This document shows positions 57,701 through 64,000 of a DNA stretch of 64,000 nucleotides, in pieces (the stretch's first letter is position 1; each line of letters starts with the position of its first letter). The notes beneath the pieces are model-generated. The model saw only the letters and a program-made list of their open reading frames with translations, was not told the DNA's origin and made no database searches. Location: assembly GCA_014706295.1 (NCBI GenBank), contig JACSVZ010000038.1, positions 1,550,001-1,614,000 of the forward strand, written 5' to 3'. The translations under genes and the position numbers were made by a program. Source of the DNA: Lycocorax pyrrhopterus obiensis. Its lineage: Eukaryota; Chordata; Aves; Passeriformes; Paradisaeidae.

Positions 57701-60700
57701 CTTGTATTTCTTAAAACACTAATGCTGCAGCTTCAGTTACACCATCTTACACAGATGAAACTGCACGGCCCCTGAAAAGGGCAATTCCTGCTCCTCCACC
57801 TCAACCTCATGAGCTCCTGCTGCTCTTTGCCAAGAATTTTGCTATACAGTCAGAAAACAAAGTCAGAAAATAACACTATATAACATCCATACTCTTCCCA
57901 ACCACAATGACTGCACGGGGCTTGCAGGGGGAATGTACAGCAAAGACAGCATCATCCCTTGGCAGCATTGATTTCTGCTGGGTTAAAGCTACCTGAACTG
58001 GCACCTGAGACTAGAAATTGCAAGAATCTGCAAAACTCTACATACCCAGTACACATCTGAGCCCAATATTAGAGCATCTCTCATGTGCTTCCAGCTTTTG
58101 CTGGTGAATTCTAACAAATCAAACCCATCTTTCCCATTCTGTAACATGAGTTATCTTCTGCTGTCACTTGTGTCTTGAGAACCTGCACATACTAATGCTT
58201 AAATAAGAGGAGAAAGCAGCTCACCTCCTGCCCTTTCAGCAGAAGAAAGGTCCCATTCTCCCCGACCTTCCTCAAACACAGTGGGGAAAGGTTAAAGCTG
58301 GAGTGCACGCAATGGACATTTTGCTCCTCTTTAAGGAGATATTTCACAGAAAAGTGACAGTTCAACACAACCTCAACTTGCAAAATGCTCTTTCATAGAG
58401 ATAAAACATCCCCAACCCCTCTGACCTCGCTTGGGTTTTGGGAAGCTCTCGTGCAGCCGGAAGACGACGCGCTCCACGAAGTGCTGGATGTCGCACTGCT
58501 CCGGGCCCCGCACGAACACCATCCAGTCATGGGTGAACCCTTCCGTGGTCGGCTTCTTGCGCAGCTGGGCTCGGTGCCCCAGCTCCAGCTTCACTTGCAC
58601 CGTGCACTGTGTGGGGACAGAGGCGGGACCGTAAGCAGAGACAACACAAAACCTTGCTGGAAGGTGCTGGATCCACCAGGGAACACAGCAGCCCCCATGG
58701 AGGATCAGCCTCAGACTGCAAACCGGTGCCATCAACGGCAAAGGTGGCACAAAAATAGCTCCCAGCACCATTTCATACCTATTTTCTTCCTAATATTAAC
58801 ATTGCAGAGAAAGCAGCTCTAGAAGAGGGATCGGTTTCTCTGCCTCACTTATCAGTTAAATTGTCAGCAAAGTCCTAATTGAGGAATCTTTATTTCTAGA
58901 AAGTGTCAGAGACAGAACTTGATGTTCACAGCTTACAGAATTCACAGAACTGACAGAAAACTCATCTTGAAACAGGAAAAATCAGTTCATGAATTGGTGG
59001 TTTATTATATTCTCTAGAATATATCACTCACCAGAAGAAAATTACGTTTCCTGTATGGTTCTAAATATATTTTATCACACTTTTGAAGACCAAGTTAACA
59101 TATCTGACTGTACAATGTCCAACACTAAACTGACCTAATTCTGATTTGCACTCCTGAATCCTACTCTGATCACTGAGTAACACAGAAGGTGCACTCCATG
59201 TCTGGCTCAAAGCACAAAAATCCTATTAAGTGCCTTAAAAACCAAATGAAATTAATGGTGAAAATCCACGTAGTATTGCAGACTTCACAGCCAGGAGAAA
59301 GGAAATGAATTAAACAGATGTAACAGAGAAAAGGCAAATGGGATTCAGACACAAGATAAATCAAGGAAATCTTAGGGCCACATTTGTAGACAGAGAATAA
59401 CACTCAATGTACATGACTTTTATGCACATTTGTTACACAAATCAAAGCAGCAGCAGTGATTCCAAACTAAACCTACCAAAATCCAGTTTCAGCACCAGGA
59501 GGCTCATAGAAAAAGGGGCTGGTTTTAGTCCCTACCTCATTCTTCACTTCAGGCTTGAAAAATAAGTGTCTTGCTCTTCCTAGCAAGTCCCAATTACCAC
59601 TGGGAGAGGCAGCATTATTTGTCATTACCTATATTACATGCTGACCTGGAGCCAAACCAAGGGCATGTCAGACAATGAGCAGGGAAAGAGAAAGCTTCTC
59701 GAGCTCCAGACAAATGTTTAGGGAAAGTATCATCCTTATTTTCCCCCTGACAAACTGCAGCAAGGAGTCTGATCACAATTAATGCTCAAAAAATATTCTG
59801 CATCTCCGACCTGACATTTTTTTCCAGAGCATGGTGAATACTTGCTGAAAAAGCACAAGTGACTCCATCTCAGCCTTCCTGTCTTTGTAAAAAGCTCTCA
59901 CAGGAGGTCTGCAGAGCACCAGGCATCAAAGCCTGACCTCCCAAATTGCAGTCCAGTTCCAATTTCAACCATAAGCCTTAACACACTCTTTCAGGCACTT
60001 TAAATCTTTACAGCAAAATACCTTCAGCCACCCAACGCATCAATCCTACGGCTCAGGGACAAGCTCATCTAATTAATTCCTCCACCATTATTGCTACAGC
60101 ATTTCTTTGGGACACCTTCCTCTGCAAGTTCTCTTGGCAGGCCATTTTTTCCTGTTCTTAAGGCTTATCTCCACCAGCTCCACCTCGCTCCTGCGCTAAG
60201 AGCCAAGGCCCAGGGCCGGCTGTTCTTTCATGTCGCATTAAGGGCTGAGAAGAAAGGCAAGGTGTGCTTCACTCCGAGCACAGCAATCCCTCCAACGCTG
60301 CAAAAGCATTATGTGGAGCCAGCCTGCCGAAATCCTAAGCTCATATTGGAGTGTGCCTGCAGGCCTGCTTTATCTGGGATGCTTCCCACAGTGTTCACAT
60401 CCCCTGAGCCAGTCTGTGCCGCAGCCTCACGTTATCGATTCCATAATTACCCTTTAAATCCTGCTACTGTTGCCAGTTACTACCCCTCTCCTGAGAAGTG
60501 CAAATGACTGTCAGGCTACAAAATCTGCCTTTCCGAGTTGAAACGGCTGAGAAATTGGAGCTGAGAACCAGATGGGGCTGTGTGGAAGAGACCGAAATTA
60601 AACATAAAAGAGAACTGTTTAACTGAGAGTGAAAGTTGTACTTGCTGCACTCCTCACACCCCGCTCCAATTAACAATCGCTGTGAATTAAGCCAGAAGTT

Positions 60701-62223
60701 GAAACACATTTGAAAATAAGATCTCCCAACATAAGCAGCATCCAAAGTTGCTCCGCTGAAAATGGAGGGTTTTTTCCTTTTTTTTCCAAGCGTGTCTCTC
60801 AACAAAGGGAAATCAGGATCCTATTCAAACAATTTGTAATAATACAAAGGAGCCTGCTTTCAACTTCTCAATAAACATTCTGAAGGCTGCTCTGGTTTTT
60901 GTTTGATGTGCTAATTGCCTGAAAGCCATCAGCAGCTCCCATTCCCGCTCCTCCGGGTGATTATCCGGGATAACGGGGCTCGTTCCCGAACCCCAGCTCG
61001 GGAGGTACCTGTTACCCGCTCCCCGCACACAAAAGGCTCCCCATCCCCATCACCTCAGGTAAACTTCCCGCATCCATCCTGGAACCCCCCGGGCCGGCAG
61101 GGACTCTCCCGGTGGCATTAACCCTTCCCGGTGGCATTAACCCTTTCCGGCGCGGCTCGGGGGGGGTCGCCCCGCCGGCACCTCCCTCCCCGGCAATAAT
61201 CCCAGGCAGGAATTTGCGGGAAATGCTGCTCACACCCCCCGCCGCGGGCGAGGCTGCAGCGGCCGCCCACGGAGGGGAGAGGGCTGAGACCCCCCCCACC
61301 CCCCAAAAGGGTGTGGGGAGATGTCCCCCCTCAATGGGATTAGGGAGGAGGTGTGACTCCCAAATGGGGGAGTGGGAAGGAGGTGTGCCCATCAAATGAG
61401 GGGTGTGATGTGCCCCCCCCCAAATGGGACTGGGGAGATGATGTACCCCCTCAAAGGGGTATTGGGAGGAGGTGTGTCCCCCAAATGGGGGGTGTGGAGG
61501 AGGTGTGCCCCCCCCCCCCCCAAAATGGGATTGGGGAGATGTGCCCACACAAAAGGTGCGGCAAGGAGGAGGTGTGCCCCCCAAATGAGATTAAGGATAT
61601 CTGTTCCCCAAAACGGGAGTGGGGAGAAGGCGTGCACCCTCCCCAAATGGGGGGTGGGGAGGAGATGTGACCACCCCCAAATTGATTTGAGGGAATGTGC
61701 CACCCCCAGAAGGGTGTGAGGAGGAGACATGCCCCCTAAGTGGGGGGTGTAGGGAGGAGGTGTGCCCCCACAAACGGGTGTGAGGAGGACGTGTACCGCC
61801 CAAATGGGATTGGAGAGGAGATGTGCCCCCGCAACAGGGTGTGGGAAGGAGGAGGTGTGCCCCCCAAAGGGACTGACGAGAAGGTGTGCCCCCCAAAAGG
61901 GCTTGGGGAGGAGGTATGCCCCCCCCAAATGGAATGGGGAAGGAGATGTGCCCGTTAAAAGGTATGGAAACGACATGTATCCCCCAAACGAGGGGTATGG
62001 AGGAGGTGTGTCCCCCCAAAGAGAGTGTGAGGAGCAGATATGCCCCCCCAAAGCGGGGCGATGCCCCCCAGCCCCCCCTTCCCGAGAACGGGGGTGCCCC
62101 CCCCACTCAGAGCCCCCTCCCAGGGGGTCCCTCCCCTACGTGCCCCCCTTTCTGGGGGGGGGGCGGCACCGCCCCACCCCTCCGGCAGCGCGGCGCGGCC
62201 GCTCCCCTCACCTGATTGTCCAT
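33652..62223 (-). CDS. MLLT1: MLLT1 (ENL), YEATS-domain acyl-lysine reader (spliced)
   Basis: A nuclear reader of acylated histone H3 that recruits the super elongation complex and DOT1L. Twelve GT-AG exons join to exactly 555 codons (554 residues; human about 559): 62212-62223, 58426-58606, 55469-55551, 46613-46756, 44951-45076, 43172-43717, 38332-38419, 37499-37610, 36219-36318, 35951-36022, 34544-34615, 33652-33780. The YEATS domain is at about residues 5-140, with the acyl-lysine pocket residues F28, H56, S58, F59 and Y78 all present. A lysine/serine-rich linker at 183-364 holds the basic signal [12 protein letters not shown]. Ser/acidic tracts follow at 365-455. The C-terminal AHD at about 489-554 binds AF4-family proteins, DOT1L, CBX8 and BCOR. 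The start is the first ATG of the CpG-island exon (MDNQ). Unlike the human protein as I recall it, there is no polyproline run after TSPKGG, and residue 54 is Arg. Confidence 0.97.
33995..34290 (-). repeat. CR1 fragment (young subfamily) in MLLT1 intron 11
   Basis: Reads AACAGAATCCCCTGAGCTGG, then the same blocks as the 22.03-kb copy. The two are almost identical for about 270 bases and then diverge at CCCCTGCCC. Confidence 0.92.
34544..34615 (-). CDS. MLLT1: MLLT1 exon 11, AHD first helix, residues 489-512
   Basis: [20 protein letters not shown] then VLQQ, the first part of the ANC1-homology domain. Acceptor GTTCCAG, donor CAG|GTACAG. Confidence 0.98.
35641..35932 (-). repeat. CR1 3'-end fragment in MLLT1 intron 10
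   Basis: ATCCTGGAATGGTTTGGGTTGG, ATTCCACCCCCTGCCACGGG, GCAGCCACAGCTGCTCTGGGC, GAACAATTCCTTCCCAATATC. It ends about 20 bp from exon 10. Confidence 0.92.
35951..36022 (-). CDS. MLLT1: MLLT1 exon 10, residues 465-488
   Basis: [20 protein letters not shown] then TYDK, just before the AHD. Acceptor TCCCCTCAG, donor AAG|GTGTGT. Confidence 0.97.
36219..36318 (-). CDS. MLLT1: MLLT1 exon 9, residues 431-464
   Basis: [20 protein letters not shown] then [14 protein letters not shown]. Acceptor GTTTTTCAG, donor AAG|GTATGA. Confidence 0.96.
37499..37610 (-). CDS. MLLT1: MLLT1 exon 8, acidic segment, residues 394-431
   Basis: [20 protein letters not shown] then [12 protein letters not shown]. Acceptor CTGCCCCAG; the donor TCCAG|GTGGTA is non-optimal. 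Confidence 0.95.
38332..38419 (-). CDS. MLLT1: MLLT1 exon 7, serine-rich, residues 365-394
   Basis: [20 protein letters not shown], then FEPSQNHSQ. The acceptor is GGGGTTAAG|TCTG, which has an unusually purine-rich approach. Donor CAAG|GTGTGT. Confidence 0.95.
38862..39215 (-). repeat. CR1 3'-end fragment in MLLT1 intron 6
   Basis: GGAGTGGTTTGGGTTGGAAATG, AGGTTGCCCCAAGCCCTGTCC, GCCAGGGATCCAGGGGCAGCC. It continues into AGGTCACCCCAGAGCTTCTC. Confidence 0.9.
39948..40455 (-). repeat. CR1 fragment, long, in MLLT1 intron 6
   Basis: ATCACAGAATCCCTGTGCCC at the 3' end. It runs through TTCCCTTCCCTGGACACGCTCC and GTCATGAGGGGCCCAGAAATGG to CTGGTCCTGCTGGCCACACTG. It gives the uninterrupted reference for the CR1 split by the LTR at 4235. 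Confidence 0.9.
40658..40822 (+). repeat. CR1 3'-end fragment in MLLT1 intron 6
   Basis: Sense tail: AGCTGTGGCTGCCCCTGGATC, CAGCCTGGGACAGTGGAAGG, then TTTAAGGTCCCTTCCAACCC and the terminal ATTCTGGGATTTTATGA. Confidence 0.9.
42060..42198 (-). repeat. CR1 3'-end fragment in MLLT1 intron 6
   Basis: AAATCCCAGAATGGTTTGGG, CCATCCCCTGCCATGGGCAGG, AGCCCTGTCCAACCTGG. Confidence 0.9.
43172..43717 (-). CDS. MLLT1: MLLT1 exon 6, basic/serine linker, residues 183-364
   Basis: The largest coding exon, 182 codons. It is rich in Lys, Ser and Glu ([40 protein letters not shown]) and likely disordered, with a nuclear signal. Acceptor GAATTTTAG, donor GAG|GTGAGT. Confidence 0.97.
44951..45076 (-). CDS. MLLT1: MLLT1 exon 5, residues 141-182
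   Basis: [20 protein letters not shown], then [21 protein letters not shown] proline/serine linker that is very well conserved in ENL and AF9. Acceptor TTATTCGCAG, donor AAAG|GTCAGT. Confidence 0.98.
45803..45950 (-). repeat. CR1 3'-end fragment in MLLT1 intron 4
   Basis: GAATCATGGAGCGATTTGGAT, CCATCCCCTGCCATGGGCAGG, GCCCCATCCAACCTGGCC. Confidence 0.85.
46613..46756 (-). CDS. MLLT1: MLLT1 exon 4, end of YEATS, residues 93-140
   Basis: [20 protein letters not shown], then [20 protein letters not shown] and IRAGG. Acceptor GTTTTTAG, donor GGG|GTAAGT. Phase 0 at both ends. Confidence 0.98.
50156..50190. repeat. (TA)n microsatellite
   Basis: TATATATATATATATATA preceded by TATTTTTATTTTA, in MLLT1 intron 3. 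It lies in an AT-rich stretch that runs to about 50.4 kb with further ATATAT blocks. Confidence 0.9.
52890..53165 (-). repeat. CR1 fragment (young subfamily) in MLLT1 intron 3
   Basis: CACAGAATCCCAGGATATCC, then the block order of the 22.03-kb and 33.99-kb copies, ending in GGGACCTGTCCCTGCTCACC. Confidence 0.92.
53783..53823. repeat. (AAAGC)n simple repeat
   Basis: AAGCAAACTGCAAAAGCAAAG followed by CAAAAGCAAAGCAAAGC; an imperfect pentamer array in MLLT1 intron 3. Confidence 0.85.
55469..55551 (-). CDS. MLLT1: MLLT1 exon 3, YEATS residues 65-92
   Basis: Acceptor [25 protein letters not shown] includes the pocket wall Y78-A79 and F81; then [11 protein letters not shown]. Donor AAG|GTAGAA. Confidence 0.98.
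56255..56426 (-). other. Candidate unassigned exon encoding a membrane segment
   Basis: In MLLT1 intron 2, on the same strand, an ATG (56424-56426) opens 57 codons that end at a good donor (CCCCAG|GTAGCG). The predicted peptide has a short polar start ([11 protein letters not shown]), a hydrophobic stretch [19 protein letters not shown] and an amphipathic tail [20 protein letters not shown]. The composition looks like a small single-pass membrane protein. The frame does not fit MLLT1 as a cassette exon (it would hit a stop), and I do not recognise the protein. Confidence 0.3.
57120..57372 (+). repeat. CR1 3'-end fragment in MLLT1 intron 2
   Basis: GCCAGAGGGCAGGGTTAGACAG, GGAATTGTTCCCTGGGAGGG, CAGCTGTGGCTGCCCCTGG, and the tail AACCCAAACCATTCCAGGATTC. 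Confidence 0.92.
58426..58606 (-). CDS. MLLT1: MLLT1 exon 2, YEATS domain residues 5-64
   Basis: Acceptor [29 protein letters not shown] and [18 protein letters not shown] include pocket residue F28. [14 protein letters not shown] includes H56, S58 and F59. Donor CGAG|GTCAGA. Confidence 0.98.
58607..61290 (-). other. MLLT1: MLLT1 intron 1, distal part
   Basis: Unique-looking sequence without CR1 copies. A 417-base open stretch on the opposite strand (60091-60507) is not supported as a gene. GC content rises sharply from about 60.9 kb toward the promoter. Confidence 0.6.
61291..62062. repeat. C-run/G-run minisatellite in MLLT1 intron 1
   Basis: About 22-25 diverged units of about 30-36 bp. 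Each combines GGAGGAGGTGTGCCCCCC with AAATGGG or AAAAGGG and GTGTGGGGA. A run of about 13 C lies at about 61508. Both strands hold repeated G-runs of four to six. Long low-complexity frames such as [13 protein letters not shown] on the - strand are translations of the repeat. It ends about 150 bp from MLLT1 exon 1. Confidence 0.92.
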
Positions 62224-63010
62224 GGCTGGGCACAGCAGCGCCGCGGGCCCCGCTCGCTCGCTCCCGCCGCCGCGGCGGTTTCGCTGCCCGGTCGGCGGGG
62301 CGGGGGGGGAGAGAATCTCTTCCCCCGCTCTGTCCACGAGCGAAGCCGCTCTGTCCGTCCCCCCCACCCCCCTCCCCACCGCCTCGGCCGCCGCCTGCTC
62401 GGTCGCGGCCCCTCACGGCCCCGCCGCCCGCCTCATTGTGTGTCACTCACAGGCAGCGCCAGCCCCGCGCCCGCCCCGCGGAACCGGAAACCGCCTCAGC
62501 GCCACAGCGGCCCCCGCGCGCCGCCAATGCCCGCGCGCCGCACGCCGCGGGGCGGGGCCTCGCCCTCCTCCCCGTGACGGACAGGCTCCTCCACCAATGA
62601 GCGGCGGGCGGGCTGCTGAGTGGGCGGGCCCGTGGGCGGGGCCAGCGCTGTGGGTCAGGCGGGGGGCGGGAGCGGGGTCCGGCCGCCCCCCCGAGCCCCG
62701 TGTGGGGCGATGCGGCGGCTGCGCTGCTCGGGCTGCGGTCCCGCTGCTGTCCCCGCTTCTGTGCCCCGGGATGTCCCTCTTAGTGCACAACCAACACCGG
62801 GACCAGGCGAGTGGGCCTCGTCGTGCGCTCCCGGCCGCGCCATCCCGCCCCTTCTCCTCCCATCCCGCCTTCGGTCCACGTTTCCCCGCCGGTGTGTTAA
62901 TTCCCCACACAAATGAGCCGGGAACAAGGGGAAAGGAGGGAAGCCGCAGGTCCCGGTGCGGCGGGCTGGGCAGCCCGGGGTGGCCGGGCAGGGCTCGCCT
63001 TGTTCCCCGC
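62063..63010 (-). promoter_or_regulatory. MLLT1: CpG-island promoter of MLLT1
   Basis: Dense CpG with GC boxes (GGGCGGGGCC, GGGCGGGCC) and an ACCAATGAG CCAAT box at about 62593. It surrounds the MLLT1 start codon at 62221-62223; the 5' UTR on the - strand runs upstream from 62224, perhaps to about 62440. There is no TATA box. The right half could also drive divergent transcription, but I find no supported + strand exon. Confidence 0.8.
62212..62223 (-). CDS. MLLT1: MLLT1 exon 1 coding part (MDNQ)
   Basis: CAGCCATGGACAATCAG|GTGAGG on the - strand. Four codons in a GC-rich first exon, with a strong start context (G at +4). The 5' UTR lies upstream to roughly 62440. Confidence 0.93.
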
Positions 63011-63029
63011 AGCCTCGCTCCTTCCTGCG

Positions 63030-64000
63030 CCTTTTTTCTCCCCGTCTCTCCCTCACGTTCCCCCGTCTCATTTTTCCCCTCGTTGTCTTTCATTTTCCCT
63101 CAGTGCTCCCCTTTTCCCCCTGCCTATCTCTTAATTTCGCATCAGTTTCTCTCGTTTGCTCTTGTTCTCCCCCGTTTTCCCTTACTCCTTTATTCTCCCT
63201 TGTTCTCCCTCATTTTTCCTTTGCTCTCTCTCGTTTCAATTGCACTCACTCTCCCTTATTTTCTTTCAATTTCTTTCCTTTTCCTCTCAGTCTCCCTCAT
63301 TTCTCCCAACAGTCTCTCTCATTTTCTCTCAGTTTCCATTTTCCTCTTGGTGTCCCTCCTTTTTCTTTCTGTTTTTCTCCTTTCCCCCTCAGTTTCACTC
63401 TTTTTCCCTTGGTCTCCCTTATTTTCTCTCAGTTTCTCTCATTCCCCTCTCCTTTTCCCTCCTTTTCCCCCCAGTCTCCCTCATTTCCCCCTCAGTTTCT
63501 ATTTTCCCTTCAGTATCCCATGTTTTCTCTCATTTTCTCTCTCAATCTCATTCTCTTTCAGTTTCTCTCCTTTCCCCCCACTCTCTCATTTCCCCTTCAT
63601 TTTCTTTCCTTTCCCCCATTAATCTCCCACATTTCCTCTAAGTTTCCATTTTCCCCTTGTCTCACACATTTTTCCCCCAAGTCTCCCTAATTTCCCTCTG
63701 TTTATTTCCTTTTCCCTTTTGTCTTCCTCGTTTTTTCCCCTCAGTCTCCCTAATTTTATATTTTTCTCCTTTTCCTCTCAGTCTCCCAGATTTCCCCTCT
63801 CAGTTTCTCTCATTTCCCCCTCAGTCTCCCTCATTTCTCCCCTCAGTCTCACACATTTCCTCAGGTTCCATTTTCCCCACAGTCACCCTCATTTCCCCTC
63901 ATTCCGCTCACTTTTTCCCCTCATTCCCTTTCATTTTGCCCCTCAGTTTCTCTCCTTTTTCCCCCTCACTCTCCCACATTCCTCCTTAGTCTCCCACATT
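63030..64000. repeat. Homopyrimidine tandem repeat
   Basis: Nearly 1 kb of C and T on the + strand, made of degenerate units such as TCTCCCTCATTTTCCCTCAG and TTTCTCTCATTTCCCCCTCAG, with a period of roughly 20-30 bases. It continues past the window end. The Phe/Ser/Pro-rich frames it produces are not genes. Confidence 0.93.

Noticed and set aside
61392..62106. Gly/Pro/Leu-rich frames as a collagen- or silk-like protein
   Set aside because: They are low-complexity translation of the C-run/G-run minisatellite, open in several frames.
62216..63690. A 468-codon + strand frame as a gene divergent from MLLT1
   Set aside because: It starts antisense to MLLT1 exon 1 and its second half is the Phe/Ser/Pro translation of the homopyrimidine array. 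No family motif or splice structure is seen.
1..64000. tRNA, rRNA, microRNA or snoRNA genes
   Set aside because: I looked for tRNA B-box-like sequence and obvious hairpins and saw nothing I could support by eye. A covariance-model search would be needed to exclude small RNAs.

Overview
This is nuclear DNA from a bird, on a gene-dense, GC-rich stretch. The evidence is about two dozen fragments of the avian LINE CR1, many 5'-truncated with typical CR1 3' tails, compact vertebrate introns with GT-AG ends, and the gene pair ACSBG2-MLLT1, which are also neighbours on human 19p13.3. From memory the chicken orthologues lie on microchromosome 28. The CR1 and LTR types look passerine-like, but that is an inference I could not test.

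Layout. (1) 1-15.4 kb is intergenic: CR1 fragments, one solo LTR with a clear 6-bp target-site duplication nested inside a CR1 copy (4235-4757), a second LTR-like piece (about 6700-6975), a 29-bp minisatellite with a 110-bp higher-order period (10.38-11.11 kb) directly against a CpG-island promoter (11.1-11.6 kb), and a second tandem repeat (11.76-12.24 kb). (2) 15.4-28.0 kb on the + strand is the bubblegum-type acyl-CoA synthetase gene ACSBG2. Fourteen coding exons join in frame to 724 codons, or 736 if an upstream in-frame ATG in the candidate first exon is used. (3) 28.0-29.75 kb is the gap between two convergent genes. (4) 29.75-62.4 kb on the - strand is MLLT1 (ENL), with twelve coding exons giving a complete 554-residue protein: YEATS domain, basic/serine-rich linker and C-terminal AHD. 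It has a 3.9-kb 3' UTR and introns up to 8.7 kb. (5) 61.29-62.06 kb, in MLLT1 intron 1, is a C/G-run minisatellite beside the promoter. (6) 62.1-63.0 kb is the MLLT1 CpG island, followed to the window end by about 1 kb of homopyrimidine repeat.

The two genes are not functionally coupled as far as the sequence shows. ACSBG2 activates long-chain fatty acids to CoA thioesters. MLLT1 is a chromatin reader of the super elongation and DOT1L complexes. They converge tail to tail.

I found no new biological system. The best leads are the nested LTR, the structured minisatellites abutting both CpG islands, an alternative ACSBG2 N-terminus, a possible unannotated membrane-protein exon inside MLLT1 intron 2, and a charged substitution near the ENL acyl-lysine pocket. 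Exon boundaries were read by eye from splice sites, reading-frame continuity and remembered family sequences; no alignment was run.
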